DNA of 64,000 nucleotides from Streptomyces chartreusis NRRL 3882. Lineage in GTDB: Bacteria > Actinomycetota > Actinomycetes > Streptomycetales > Streptomycetaceae. Below, piece by piece: positions 23,512-32,754 of this stretch. Numbering within the stretch: position 1 is the stretch's first letter; each line of letters opens with the position of its first letter. The stretch covers positions 5,006,001-5,070,000 of the forward strand of contig NZ_LT963352.1 in assembly GCF_900236475.1 (NCBI RefSeq), read 5' to 3'. Below the pieces are notes generated by a model, which had not been told where the DNA came from, made no database searches, and saw only the letters and a program-made list of their open reading frames with translations. A program made the position numbers and the translations under genes.

Positions 23512-25184
23512 CCCGGGCGGCCCTCCGCATCGGCAACGCCTCCGGCTTCTACGGCGACCGCTTCGACGCCATGCGCGAGATGCTCACCGGCGGCGATCTG
23601 GACGTCCTCACCGGCGACTACCTCGCCGAGCTGACGATGCTCATCCTCGGCCGGGACCGGCTGAAGGACCCCGGCGCCGGATACGCACGGACCTTTCTGC
23701 GGCAGTTGGAGGACTGCCTGGGGCTCGCGCACGAGCGGGGCGTGAAGATCGTCACCAACGCCGGCGGGCTCAACCCGGCCGGACTCGCCGACGCCGTGAG
23801 GCACTTGGCCGACCGGCTCGGCGTCCCCGTACGCGTCGCACATGTGGCGGGCGACGACCTCACCGCCGCGTACCCCGGTGCCCTCGCCGCCCACGCCTAC
23901 CTCGGCGGCTTCGGTATCGCGGCCTGTCTGCGGGCCGGCGCCGACGTCGTCGTCACCGGGCGGGTGACCGACGCGGCACTCGTCACCGGGCCGGCCGCCG
24001 CCCACTTCGGCTGGACCCCGGACGACCACGACCGGCTCGCGGGGGCCGTCGTCGCCGGGCATGTGCTGGAGTGCGGGGCGCAGGCCACTGGCGGCAACTA
24101 CGCCTTCTTCCGGGACGGCGACGTCCGCCGCCCCGGCTTCCCGCTCGCCGAGCTCCACGAGGACGGCAGCTGCGTGATCACCAAGCACCCCGGCACCGGT
24201 GGCTTCGTCGACGTCGGCACCGTCACCGCGCAGTTGCTGTACGAGACGGCCGGGGCGCGGTATGCCGGGCCCGACGTCACCGCCCGGCTCGACACCGTGC
24301 GGCTCGGCCAGGACGGGCCCGACCGGGTGCGGATCGAGGGCGTGCGCGGTCAGGCGCCGCCGCCCACCCTCAAGGTCGGTCTCAACAGGCTCGGCGGCTT
24401 CCGCAACGAGGTCGTCTTCGTGCTCACCGGCCTCGACGTCGAGGCGAAGGCCGCCCTGGTGCGGGAGCAGATGGAACCCGTCCTCGGCAAGGCCGCCGAC
24501 GTGCGCTGGGAGCTGGTGCGCACCGACCGGCCCGACGCCCCGAGCGAGGAGACGGCGAGCGCGTTGCTGCGGCTCGTCGTACGGGACCCCGACCAGGAGG
24601 CCGTCGGGCGGGCCCTGAGCGGGGCGGCCGTGGAGCTGGCGCTCGCCAGTTATCCCGGCTTCCATGTGCTGGCACCACCTGGAAAGGCCTCGCCCTATGG
24701 GGTCTTCGACGATGTGTACGTCCCCCACGGTGCCGTCGACCATGTCGCCGTCCTCCATGACGGACGCCGGGTCCCCGTGCCCCCGGCCCACGACACCGCC
24801 GTACTCGACGAGGCGCCCGAGCCGCCCCTGCCGGAGCCGTTGCCGTCCGGGCCGACCCGGCACGCCCCCCTCGGGCTCGTCGCGGGCGCCCGCAGCGGCG
24901 ACAAGGGCGGCAATGCCAACGTCGGGGTGTGGGCCCGCACGGACGACGCCTGGCGCTGGCTCGCGCACGAGCTGACGGCCGACCGGTTCCAGGAGTTGAT
25001 TCCCGAGAGCCGGCCACTGCAGGTCACCCGGCACGTCCTGCCCAACATCCGCGCCCTCAACTTCGTCGTCGAGGGCATCCTCGGCGTGGGCGTCGCCGCC
25101 CGGCACCGCTTCGATCCGCAGGCCAAGGCCCTCGGCGAATGGCTGCGCTCCCGCCACCTGGACATACCGGAGGCCCTGCTGTGA
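23508..25184 (+). CDS. AtuA-family protein (DUF1446, acyclic terpene utilisation-like)
   Basis: 558-residue protein of the AtuA family. The DUF1446 domain fills residues 1 to about 445 (RIGNASGFYGDRFDAMREML, GLAHERGVKIVTNAGGLNPAG, GRVTDAALVTGPAA, GGNYAFF). A C-terminal AtuA-like domain (HAPLGLVAGARSGDKGGNANVGVWAR) covers the last 100 residues. In Pseudomonas AtuA is encoded with geranyl-CoA carboxylase and is needed for citronellol/geraniol breakdown, but its reaction is not established. The GTG start overlaps the previous stop and follows GAAGGGAG. The gene is coupled to the carboxyltransferase gene by another GTGA overlap. Confidence 0.88.
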   Translation: MTRAALRIGNASGFYGDRFDAMREMLTGGDLDVLTGDYLAELTMLILGRDRLKDPGAGYARTFLRQLEDCLGLAHERGVKIVTNAGGLNPAGLADAVRHLADRLGVPVRVAHVAGDDLTAAYPGALAAHAYLGGFGIAACLRAGADVVVTGRVTDAALVTGPAAAHFGWTPDDHDRLAGAVVAGHVLECGAQATGGNYAFFRDGDVRRPGFPLAELHEDGSCVITKHPGTGGFVDVGTVTAQLLYETAGARYAGPDVTARLDTVRLGQDGPDRVRIEGVRGQAPPPTLKVGLNRLGGFRNEVVFVLTGLDVEAKAALVREQMEPVLGKAADVRWELVRTDRPDAPSEETASALLRLVVRDPDQEAVGRALSGAAVELALASYPGFHVLAPPGKASPYGVFDDVYVPHGAVDHVAVLHDGRRVPVPPAHDTAVLDEAPEPPLPEPLPSGPTRHAPLGLVAGARSGDKGGNANVGVWARTDDAWRWLAHELTADRFQELIPESRPLQVTRHVLPNIRALNFVVEGILGVGVAARHRFDPQAKALGEWLRSRHLDIPEALL

Positions 25185-26779
25185 CCGTCCTGACCTCCGC
25201 GCTCGACCCCGGCAGCCCCGACCACCGGGCCAACCGCGAGGCGATGCTCGCCAAGCTCGCCGACCTCGAAGCCGAGCACGCCAAGGCCCTCGCGGGCGGC
25301 GGCGAGAAGTACGTCGAGCGGCACCGCAAGCGCGGCAAACTCCTCGCCCGCGAACGCATCGAACTGCTCCTCGACCCCGACACGCCCTTCCTGGAGCTGT
25401 CCCCGCTGGCCGCCTGGGGCAGCGACTACGCCGTCGGTGCCTCCCTCGTCACCGGCATCGGTGTCGTCGAGGGAGTGGAATGCCTGATCACGGCCAACGA
25501 CCCGACCGTGCGCGGGGGAGCGAGCAACCCCTGGTCGCTGAAGAAGGCCCTGCGCGCGAACGACATCGCCCTCGCCAACCGGCTGCCCTGCATCAGCCTG
25601 GTCGAGTCCGGCGGCGCCGACCTGCCGTCGCAGAAGGAGATCTTCATTCCCGGGGGTGCCGTGTTCCGGGACCTGACCCGGCTGTCCGCCGCCGGGATCC
25701 CCACCCTCGCGGTCGTCTTCGGCAACTCCACCGCCGGAGGCGCCTACATCCCCGGCATGTCCGACCACGTGATCATGGTCAAGGAACGGGCGAAGGTGTT
25801 CCTCGGCGGTCCGCCCCTGGTGAAGATGGCCACGGGGGAGGAGAGCGACGACGAGTCCCTCGGCGGGGCCGAGATGCACGCGCGCGTGTCGGGCCTCGCC
25901 GACCACTTCGCCGTCGACGAGCACGACGCGCTCCGGCAGGCCCGCCGGGTGGTCGCCCGCCTCAACCACCGCAAGGCGTACGGCGATCCCGGCCCGGCCG
26001 AGCCCCCCAAGTACGACGCCGACGAACTCCTCGGCATCGTCCCCGGCGACCTCAGGAGCCCCTTCGACCCGCGTGAGGTCATCGCCCGCATCGTCGACGC
26101 CTCCGACTTCGACGAGTTCAAGCCGCTGTACGGGCCCAGCCTGACCACCGGGTGGGCGGCCCTGCACGGCTATCCGATCGGCATCCTCGCCAACGCCCGA
26201 GGGGTCCTCTTCAGCGAGGAGTCCCAGAAGGCCGCCCAGTTCATCCAGCTCGCCAACCAGCGCGACATCCCGCTGCTCTTCCTGCACAACACCACCGGCT
26301 ACATGGTCGGCCGGGAGTACGAGCAGGGCGGCATCATCAAGCACGGCGCGCTGATGATCAACTCGGTCAGCAACAGCCGCGTCCCGCACCTCTCGGTCCT
26401 CATGGGCGCCTCCTACGGCGCCGGCCACTACGGCATGTGCGGCCGGGCCTACGACCCCCGCTTCCTCTTCGCCTGGCCCAGCGCCAAGTCGGCCGTCATG
26501 GGCCCGCAGCAGCTCGCGGGGGTGCTGTCGATCGTCGCCCGCCAGTCGGCGGCGGCGAAGGGCCGGCCGTACGACGACGAGGCGGACGCCGCGCTGCGCG
26601 CCATGGTGGAGCAGCAGATCGAGTCCGAGTCGCTGCCGATGTTCCTGTCCGGGCGGCTCTACGACGACGGCGTCATCGACCCGCGCGACACCCGCACCGT
26701 CCTCGGCCTCTGCCTCTCCGCCATCCACACCGCCCCCTACGAGGGCGCGCGCGGCGGCTTCGGCGTCTTCCGGATGTGA
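25181..26779 (+). CDS. Acyl-CoA carboxylase carboxyltransferase (beta) subunit
   Basis: 532-residue carboxyltransferase, close to the usual length of methylcrotonyl-CoA/geranyl-CoA carboxylase beta chains. The N-terminal CoA-side domain shows RHRKRGKLLARERIELLLDPDTPFLEL and LVESGGADLPSQKEIF. The oxyanion glycines are in GNSTAGGAYIPGMSD and, in the second half, LMGASYGAGHYGMCGRAYDPRF. GGPPLVKMATGEESDDESLGGAEMHARVSGLADHFA is strongly MCC/GCC-like rather than propionyl-CoA carboxylase-like. Start GTG overlaps the atuA-like stop; GGAGG precedes it by seven bases. Pairs with the biotin subunit encoded next. Substrate is probably a branched 2-enoyl-CoA. Confidence 0.92.
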   Translation: MTVLTSALDPGSPDHRANREAMLAKLADLEAEHAKALAGGGEKYVERHRKRGKLLARERIELLLDPDTPFLELSPLAAWGSDYAVGASLVTGIGVVEGVECLITANDPTVRGGASNPWSLKKALRANDIALANRLPCISLVESGGADLPSQKEIFIPGGAVFRDLTRLSAAGIPTLAVVFGNSTAGGAYIPGMSDHVIMVKERAKVFLGGPPLVKMATGEESDDESLGGAEMHARVSGLADHFAVDEHDALRQARRVVARLNHRKAYGDPGPAEPPKYDADELLGIVPGDLRSPFDPREVIARIVDASDFDEFKPLYGPSLTTGWAALHGYPIGILANARGVLFSEESQKAAQFIQLANQRDIPLLFLHNTTGYMVGREYEQGGIIKHGALMINSVSNSRVPHLSVLMGASYGAGHYGMCGRAYDPRFLFAWPSAKSAVMGPQQLAGVLSIVARQSAAAKGRPYDDEADAALRAMVEQQIESESLPMFLSGRLYDDGVIDPRDTRTVLGLCLSAIHTAPYEGARGGFGVFRM

Positions 26780-26787
26780 GGGAACAG

Positions 26788-28629
26788 ATGATTTCCACCC
26801 TGCTGGTCGCCAACCGGGGCGAGATAGCCTGCCGCGTCTTCCGCACCTGCCGCGAGCTGGGCATCCGCACGGTCGCCGTGCACTCGGACGCCGACGAGAA
26901 CGCCCTCCACGCGCGCGTGGCCGACACGGGTGTACGACTGCCGGGAGCCGCGCCCGCCGACACCTACCTGCGCGGCGACCTGATCGTGAAGGCCGCCGTC
27001 GCGGCCGGAGCGGACGCCGTGCACCCCGGCTACGGCTTCCTCTCCGAGAACGCCGGCTTCGCCCGGGCCGTCCTGGACGCGGGCCTGGTCTGGATCGGAC
27101 CGCCCCCGGACGCCATCGAGGCGATGGCGTCCAAGACCCGCGCCAAGCGGCTCATGGGACTGAAGCCCCTCACCGACGTCACCGAGGCCGACCTCCCGGT
27201 CCTGGTGAAGGCGGCGGCGGGCGGCGGCGGCCGCGGCATGCGGGTCGTACGGCACCTGGCGGACCTGGACGCCGAGTCGGCCGCCGCACGCGCCGAGGCG
27301 GCGAGTGCCTTCGGTGACGGCGAGGTCTTCGTCGAGCCGTACGTGGAGAACGGCCGCCACGTCGAGGTGCAGATCCTCGCCGACACCCACGGCACCGTCT
27401 GGCCGCTCGGCACCCGCGACTGCTCCCTCCAGCGCCGCCACCAGAAGGTCGTCGAGGAGGCCCCCGCACCCGGACTCTCCGCGGAACTCCGGGAGGAGCT
27501 GAGCGCCCTCGCCGTACGGGCCGCCCGAGCCGTCGACTACGTGGGCGCCGGCACGGTCGAGTTCCTCGTCGCCGACGGCAGGGCCCACTTCCTGGAGATG
27601 AACACCCGCCTCCAGGTCGAACACCCCGTGACGGAAGCGGTCTTCGGCCTCGACCTCGTCGCCGAGCAGATCCGCGTCGCCGAGGGTCACGCCCTCGAAA
27701 GCACCCCGCCACGCGCGCGTGGCTACGCCGTGGAGGCCCGCCTCTACGCCGAGGACCCGTCCCGCGACTGGTCCCCCCAGACCGGCCGCCTGCACCGCCT
27801 CGCCCTGAACGAGGGCATCCGCCTCGACACCGGCTACACCGACGGCGACGACATCGGCGTCCACTACGACCCCCTGCTCGCCAAGGCCGTGGCCCACGCC
27901 CCCACGCGCACGGAGGCCGTCCGCAAGCTCGCCTCCGCCCTGGAACGGGCCGTGATCCACGGCCCCGTCACCAACCGCGACCTCCTCGTCCGCTCCCTGC
28001 GCCACCCGGAGTTCACCGCGGCCCGCATGGACACCGGCTTCTACGACCGCCACCTGCCGGACCTGACCGAGCCGTCCCCCGACCCGCACGCCCCCCTGGC
28101 CGCCGCCCTCGCCGACGCCCAGGGCCGCTCCCGCTTCGGCGGCTGGCGCAACGTCCCCTCCCAGCCGCAGACCAAGCGCTACGCGATGGCCGGGGAGGAA
28201 CACGAGGTCCACTACCGGCACACGCGCACGGGCCTGGAGGCGGACGGCGTACGGGTGGTACACGCGGACGCGCACCTCGTGGTCCTCGATGTGGACGGAG
28301 TACGGCGCCAGTTCGAGGTGGCCCGCTACGGCGATCAGGTCTACGTCAACTCCACCGCGCTGACGATCCTGCCCCGATTCCCCGACCCGACGCCCCAGCA
28401 CGCCCCCGGCTCCCTCCTGGCCCCCATGCCGGGCACGGTCGTCCGAGTGGCCGACGGCGTCACCGCGGGCACACCCGTGAAGGCCGGGGACCCCCTCCTC
28501 TGGCTGGAGGCGATGAAGATGCAGCACAAGATCGCGGCACCGGCCACGGGAACGCTGACCGCGTTGTCGGTGGTACCCGGACAGCAGGTGGAGCCGGGCA
28601 TGGTCCTGGCGGTTGTGTCGGAGACCTGA
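26788..28629 (+). CDS. Acyl-CoA carboxylase biotin carboxylase / carrier (alpha) subunit
   Basis: 613-residue alpha subunit. The biotin carboxylase N-domain (LLVANRGEIACRVFRTCRELGIRTVAVHSDAD, HPGYGFLSEN) is followed by the ATP-grasp domain with the glycine loop KAAAGGGGRGMRVV, EVQILAD and FLEMNTRLQVEHPVTE, then the carboxylase C-domain (GYAVEARLYAEDP). The biotinyl domain ends the protein with EAMKMQHK, the biotinylated lysine being about K577. The segment between the N-domain and ATP-grasp domain (KRLMGLKPLTDVTEADLP) is about ten residues shorter than I expect, lacking the usual AGVP turn. It starts eight bases after the beta-subunit stop. Confidence 0.92.
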   Translation: MISTLLVANRGEIACRVFRTCRELGIRTVAVHSDADENALHARVADTGVRLPGAAPADTYLRGDLIVKAAVAAGADAVHPGYGFLSENAGFARAVLDAGLVWIGPPPDAIEAMASKTRAKRLMGLKPLTDVTEADLPVLVKAAAGGGGRGMRVVRHLADLDAESAAARAEAASAFGDGEVFVEPYVENGRHVEVQILADTHGTVWPLGTRDCSLQRRHQKVVEEAPAPGLSAELREELSALAVRAARAVDYVGAGTVEFLVADGRAHFLEMNTRLQVEHPVTEAVFGLDLVAEQIRVAEGHALESTPPRARGYAVEARLYAEDPSRDWSPQTGRLHRLALNEGIRLDTGYTDGDDIGVHYDPLLAKAVAHAPTRTEAVRKLASALERAVIHGPVTNRDLLVRSLRHPEFTAARMDTGFYDRHLPDLTEPSPDPHAPLAAALADAQGRSRFGGWRNVPSQPQTKRYAMAGEEHEVHYRHTRTGLEADGVRVVHADAHLVVLDVDGVRRQFEVARYGDQVYVNSTALTILPRFPDPTPQHAPGSLLAPMPGTVVRVADGVTAGTPVKAGDPLLWLEAMKMQHKIAAPATGTLTALSVVPGQQVEPGMVLAVVSET

Positions 28630-28670
28630 GGGGCGCGGGGAAGTGCTCGACCAGCCACGTACGGCCCGCA
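28627..28670 (-). repeat. Dispersed intergenic element, copy B (diverged)
   Basis: Reverse-oriented copy of the element, beginning at the biotin carboxylase stop: TGAGGGGCGCGGGGAA followed by GTGCTCGACCAGCC. It is the most diverged copy, with two changes in the core, and the only one lying antisense to the gene it follows. Confidence 0.65.
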
Positions 28671-28685
28671 CCCGAAAGGACACCC

Positions 28686-29807
28686 GTGGACACCGAAGAC
28701 CACAAAGCCCTACGCCAAGCCGTGTCCGCACTCGGCAAACGCCACGGCCGACCACACGACCCCGCCCGACTCTGGTCCGAAGCAGGCAGACTGGGCTACC
28801 TCGGCGTCAACCTCCCCGAGGAGTACGGAGGAGGCGGCGGAGGCATCTCCGAACTCTCCATCGTCCTCGAAGAGCTCGGCGCAGCCGGCTGCCCCCTCCT
28901 CATGCTGGTCGTCTCACCGGCCATCTGCGGCACGGTGATCGCCCGCTTCGGCACGGACGCCCAGAAACAACAGTGGCTCCCCGCCCTGGCAGACGGCTCC
29001 CGCCTCATGGCCTTCGGCATCACCGAACCCGACGCCGGCTCCAACAGCCACCGCATCACCACCACGGCTCGAAAAGACGGTACGGACTGGATCCTCACCG
29101 GCCGCAAGGTCTTCATCTCCGGCGTCGACATCGCGGACGCCACCCTCATCGTCGGCCGCGCCGAAGACGCCCGCACCGGCCGCCTCAAGCCCTGCCTCTT
29201 CATCGTCCCGCGCGACGCACCCGGCTTCACCCGCCGCCCCATCGACATGGAACTCCACGCCGCCGAGAAGCAGTTCGAACTGACGCTGGACGGCGTACGG
29301 CTGCCCGCCGACGCACTCGTCGGCGACGAGGACGCGGGGCTGCTCCAGCTCTTCGCCGGCCTCAACCCAGAGCGCATCATGACGGCCGCCTTCGCGATCG
29401 GCATGGGCCGCCACGCCCTCGCGAAAGCCGTGGCGTACGCCCGCGACCGACAGGTCTGGAACACCCCCATCGGCGCCCACCAGGCCATCGCCCACCCGCT
29501 GGCCCAGGCGCACATCGACCTCGAACTCGCCCGCCTGATGATGCAGAAGGCGGCCCGTCTCTACGACGCCGGCGACGACATGGGCGCCGGTGAGGCCGCC
29601 AACATGGCGAAGTACGCGGCGGGGGAGGCCTGTGTGAAGGCCGTGGACCAGGCCGTGCACACCCTCGGCGGCAACGGCCTCACCCGCGAGTTCGGTCTCG
29701 CCTCGCTGATAACGGCCGCGCGCGTGGCTCGTATTGCCCCGGTCAGCCGGGAGATGATTCTCAACTACGTCTCCCACCAGACCCTGGGCCTGCCCAAGTC
29801 GTACTGA
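28686..29807 (+). CDS. Acyl-CoA dehydrogenase
   Basis: 373-residue FAD enzyme that introduces the alpha-beta double bond into an acyl-CoA. The N-domain includes LGYLGVNLPEEYGGGGGG; the middle domain has FGITEPDAGSNSHRITTTA and VFISGVDIADATLIVGR; the C-domain has the FAD-binding NLPERI-like FAGLNPERIMTAAFAIGMGRHALAKAV, AVQTLGG-like VHTLGGNGLTREFG and a C-terminal NYVSHQTLGLPKSY. The usual acidic catalytic base region (Y-E-G) is replaced by VSREM, so the base may come from elsewhere. GTG start follows GAAAGGAC. Third enzyme type in the operon. Confidence 0.9.
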   Translation: MDTEDHKALRQAVSALGKRHGRPHDPARLWSEAGRLGYLGVNLPEEYGGGGGGISELSIVLEELGAAGCPLLMLVVSPAICGTVIARFGTDAQKQQWLPALADGSRLMAFGITEPDAGSNSHRITTTARKDGTDWILTGRKVFISGVDIADATLIVGRAEDARTGRLKPCLFIVPRDAPGFTRRPIDMELHAAEKQFELTLDGVRLPADALVGDEDAGLLQLFAGLNPERIMTAAFAIGMGRHALAKAVAYARDRQVWNTPIGAHQAIAHPLAQAHIDLELARLMMQKAARLYDAGDDMGAGEAANMAKYAAGEACVKAVDQAVHTLGGNGLTREFGLASLITAARVARIAPVSREMILNYVSHQTLGLPKSY

Positions 29808-29832
29808 GACGGCCCGCGCGCGAGGAGGAACC

Positions 29833-31401
29833 ATGTTCCGCAGCGAGTACGCAGACGTCCCGCCCGTCGAACTGCCCATCCACGACGCCGTCCTTGCCCG
29901 GGCCGCGGAGTTCGGCGACATCCCGGCGCTGATCGACGGCACCGACGGCACCACCCTCTCGTACGAGCAGGTGGACCGGTTCCACCGGCGCGTCGCCGCC
30001 GCCCTCGCCGAGGCCGGGGTGCGCAAGGGCGACGTCCTCGCCCTGCACAGCCCCAACACCATCGCCTTCCCGACCGCCTTCTACGCCGCCACGCGCGCGG
30101 GAGCCACCGTCACCACCGTGCACCCGCTCGCCACCGCCCAGGAGTTCGCCAAGCAGCTGACGGACTCGGCGGCCCGCTGGATCATCACCGTCTCACCGCT
30201 GCTCGACATCGCCCGCCGGGCCGCCGAACTCGCGGGCGGCGTACGCGAGATCTTCGTGTGCGACAGTGCGACCGGACACCGCTCCCTGATCGACATGCTG
30301 GCCTCCGCCGCCCCGGAGCCGCAGGTGGCCATCGACCCCGCGGAGGACGTGGCGGCCCTGCCGTACTCCTCCGGGACCACCGGCACGCCCAAGGGCGTGA
30401 TGCTCACGCACCGGCAGATCGCCACCAACCTCGCCCAGCTCCACCCGGCGATACCCGCCGGACCGGGAGACCGGGTTCTGGCGGTTCTGCCCTTCTTCCA
30501 CATCTACGGCCTCACGGCCCTGATGAACGCGCCCCTGCGGCAGGGCGCCACCGTCGTCGTCCTGCCCCGCTTCGACCTGGAGCAGTTCCTCGCGGCTGTC
30601 CAGAACCACCGCATCACCGCCCTGTACGTGGCCCCGCCGATCGTGCTCGCCCTCGCCAAACACCCGGCCGTCGCGCAGTACGACCTGTCGTCCCTGAAGT
30701 ACGTCATCAGCGCCGCCGCACCCCTGGACGCCCGGCTCGCCGCCGCCTGCTCCGAGCGGCTCGGCCTGCCGCCCGTCGGTCAGGCCTACGGCATGACGGA
30801 ACTGTCGCCCGGCACGCACGTCGTCCCGCTCGACGCGATGCGCGACGCCCCTCCCGGCACCGTCGGCAGACTCATCGCCGGCACCGAGATGCGCATCGTC
30901 TCCCTCGACGACCCCGGCAAGGACCTCCCCGCCGGTGAGTCCGGCGAGATCCTCATCCGCGGTCCCCAGGTCATGAAGGGCTACCTCGGCCGCCCCGACG
31001 CCACCACCGCCATGATCGACACCGACGGCTGGCTGCACACCGGCGACGTCGGCCAGGTGGACGAGGACGGCTGGCTGTTCGTCGTCGACCGCGTCAAGGA
31101 ACTCATCAAGTACAAGGGCTTCCAGGTGGCCCCCGCCGAGCTGGAGGCCCTGCTGCTCACCCACCCGGGCATCGCCGACGCCGCCGTGATCGGCACGTAC
31201 AACGACGACGGCAACGAGATCCCGCACGCGTACGTGGTCCGGCAGCCGGCCGCCACCGACCTCTCCGAGGCGGAGATCATGATGTACGTCGCCGAACGCG
31301 TGGCCCCCTACAAGCGGATCCGGCACGTCACCTTCATCGACGGCGTCCCCCGCGCGGCCTCCGGCAAGATCCTGCGCCGACAGCTCAGGGAGCGCGCATG
31401 A
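29833..31401 (+). CDS. Cinnamate/4-coumarate:CoA ligase
   Basis: 522-residue adenylate-forming ligase. Its length and start (MFRSEYADVPPVELPIHDAVL) match, as I recall it, the characterised S. coelicolor cinnamate/4-coumarate:CoA ligase (ScCCL, SCO4383), which activates cinnamate and 4-coumarate with ATP. Box I (LPYSSGTTGTPKGVMLTH), the aromatic acid site QAYGMTELSPGTHV, the hinge/box II region (GEILIRGPQVMKGYLG, LHTGDVGQVDEDG, VDRVKELIKYKGFQVAPAELE) and the catalytic lysine in AASGKILRR are present. It starts after GAGGAGGAACC and overlaps the hydratase gene by four bases. Whether phenylpropanoids are the true substrate of this operon is open. Confidence 0.9.
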   Translation: MFRSEYADVPPVELPIHDAVLARAAEFGDIPALIDGTDGTTLSYEQVDRFHRRVAAALAEAGVRKGDVLALHSPNTIAFPTAFYAATRAGATVTTVHPLATAQEFAKQLTDSAARWIITVSPLLDIARRAAELAGGVREIFVCDSATGHRSLIDMLASAAPEPQVAIDPAEDVAALPYSSGTTGTPKGVMLTHRQIATNLAQLHPAIPAGPGDRVLAVLPFFHIYGLTALMNAPLRQGATVVVLPRFDLEQFLAAVQNHRITALYVAPPIVLALAKHPAVAQYDLSSLKYVISAAAPLDARLAAACSERLGLPPVGQAYGMTELSPGTHVVPLDAMRDAPPGTVGRLIAGTEMRIVSLDDPGKDLPAGESGEILIRGPQVMKGYLGRPDATTAMIDTDGWLHTGDVGQVDEDGWLFVVDRVKELIKYKGFQVAPAELEALLLTHPGIADAAVIGTYNDDGNEIPHAYVVRQPAATDLSEAEIMMYVAERVAPYKRIRHVTFIDGVPRAASGKILRRQLRERA

Positions 31402-32132
31402 CTCTGATCGGCAGGGCACGCGCGCGTGCCGTGCAGACCCTCACCCTCGACTCGCCCCACAACCGCAACGCCCTGTCGGCGGCCCTCGTCGGCGAACTGG
31501 CCGACGCGCTCGCGGACGCCGGCCAGGACACCGGCGTCCGCGCGGTGGTCCTGACCCACACCGGGAACACCTTCAGCGCGGGCGCGGACCTCAAGGATCC
31601 GCCGCCCCCCGAGGCGCTGGTCGCACTGCTCCGCCGGATCATCGAACTGCCCAAGCCGGTCGTCGCCCGGGTCACCGGCCACGTCCGCGCGGGCGGTCTC
31701 GGCCTGCTGGCCGCCTGCGACATGGCGGCCGCCTCCACCGAGGCCACGTTCGCCTTCACGGAGGTCCGCATCGGCGTCGCCCCCGCGGTCATCTCCCTGC
31801 CGCTGCTGCCGCGCACGGACCCGCGCGCCCTGTCCCGCTACTACCTCACCGGCGAACGCTTCGATGCCGCGGAGGCCACCGCGACCGGCCTGCTCACCAC
31901 CCACGCCGACGACGTCGACACCGCACTGGCCCCCATCCTCGACGGCCTGCGCAGATCCGCCCCCGACGCCCTCACCGAGACGAAACGGCTGCTCACGGCT
32001 AGGGTGCTGGAAGCCTTCGACCGGGACGCGGCCGGCCTGACCGCGCTCTCGGCCCGGCTGTTCTCCTCCGCGCAGGCCCGCGAGGGGATGACGGCCTTCC
32101 TCGAACGACGGGATCCGGCATGGGTGGTGTGA
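31398..32132 (+). CDS. Enoyl-CoA hydratase/isomerase family protein
   Basis: 244-residue crotonase-fold enzyme. It has the first oxyanion loop NTFSAGADLKDPP, the second VTGHVRAGGLGLLAACDMAAAS and the following AFTEVRIGVAPAVISLPLLPR. The catalytic glutamates of ECH-1 are not both obvious: E is present in FTEVRIG (first half of the second site), while the position equal to the second glutamate is A or V (APAVIS). This resembles methylglutaconyl-CoA hydratase-like or isomerase-like members. ATGA overlap with the CoA ligase stop shows coupling. Confidence 0.88.
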   Translation: MTLIGRARARAVQTLTLDSPHNRNALSAALVGELADALADAGQDTGVRAVVLTHTGNTFSAGADLKDPPPPEALVALLRRIIELPKPVVARVTGHVRAGGLGLLAACDMAAASTEATFAFTEVRIGVAPAVISLPLLPRTDPRALSRYYLTGERFDAAEATATGLLTTHADDVDTALAPILDGLRRSAPDALTETKRLLTARVLEAFDRDAAGLTALSARLFSSAQAREGMTAFLERRDPAWVV

Positions 32133-32136
32133 GGAC

Positions 32137-32754
32137 ATGGGCGGTGTGAGCACGGTCGACCGCGCGGAGCGGGTCCCCAAGCAGGACCGCAGCCGTGCCA
32201 CCCGGCAGCGGCTCCTGGAAGCCGCCGTGTCCTGCCTCGCCGAACACGGCTGGGCGGGATCCACCGTCTCCGTCGTCGCCGAACGCGCCGGCGTCTCCCG
32301 CGGCGCAGCCCAGCACCACTTCCCGACCCGGGAGGACCTCTTCACGGCGGCCGTCGAGTACGTCGCCGAGGAACGCTCCACGGCCCTGCGCGCCCTGTTC
32401 CCCGAGGGCGCGGCCGGAGACCGGCACGCGGTCGTCGCGGCCCTGGTCGACCTCTACACGGGACCGCTGTTCCGCGCGGCCCTCCACCTCTGGGTGGCCG
32501 CCTCCAACGAGGACCAGCTGCGTGCCCGCGTCACCGAGCTCGAATCCCGCGTGGGCCGCGAGACCCACCGCATAGCCGTCGACCTCCTGTCCGCCGACGA
32601 ATCCGTCCCCGGCGTCCGCGAAACCGTCCAGGGCCTCCTCGACATGGCCCGCGGCCTGGGCCTCGCCAACCTCCTCACGGACGACGCGGCACGCCGCGAC
32701 CGGGTGGTCGAGCAGTGGGCGGGGCTGCTGGAAGGGGCGCTGGGCAGCCGCTAG
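32137..32754 (+). CDS. TetR-family regulator, last gene of the carboxylase operon
   Basis: 205-residue repressor. The N-terminal helix-turn-helix is RATRQRLLEAAVSCLAEHGWAGSTVSVVAERAGVSRGAAQHHFPTREDLFTAAVEYV; the C-terminal TetR_C domain is helical and short. It begins four bases after the hydratase stop, with a weak ribosome binding site; an in-frame GTG at 32146 is another possible start. Location at the end of the operon suggests it senses an acyl-CoA intermediate and represses the operon through the CAAGCACGCTTG palindrome. Its 3' end overlaps pdxH by four bases. Confidence 0.88.
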   Translation: MGGVSTVDRAERVPKQDRSRATRQRLLEAAVSCLAEHGWAGSTVSVVAERAGVSRGAAQHHFPTREDLFTAAVEYVAEERSTALRALFPEGAAGDRHAVVAALVDLYTGPLFRAALHLWVAASNEDQLRARVTELESRVGRETHRIAVDLLSADESVPGVRETVQGLLDMARGLGLANLLTDDAARRDRVVEQWAGLLEGALGSR

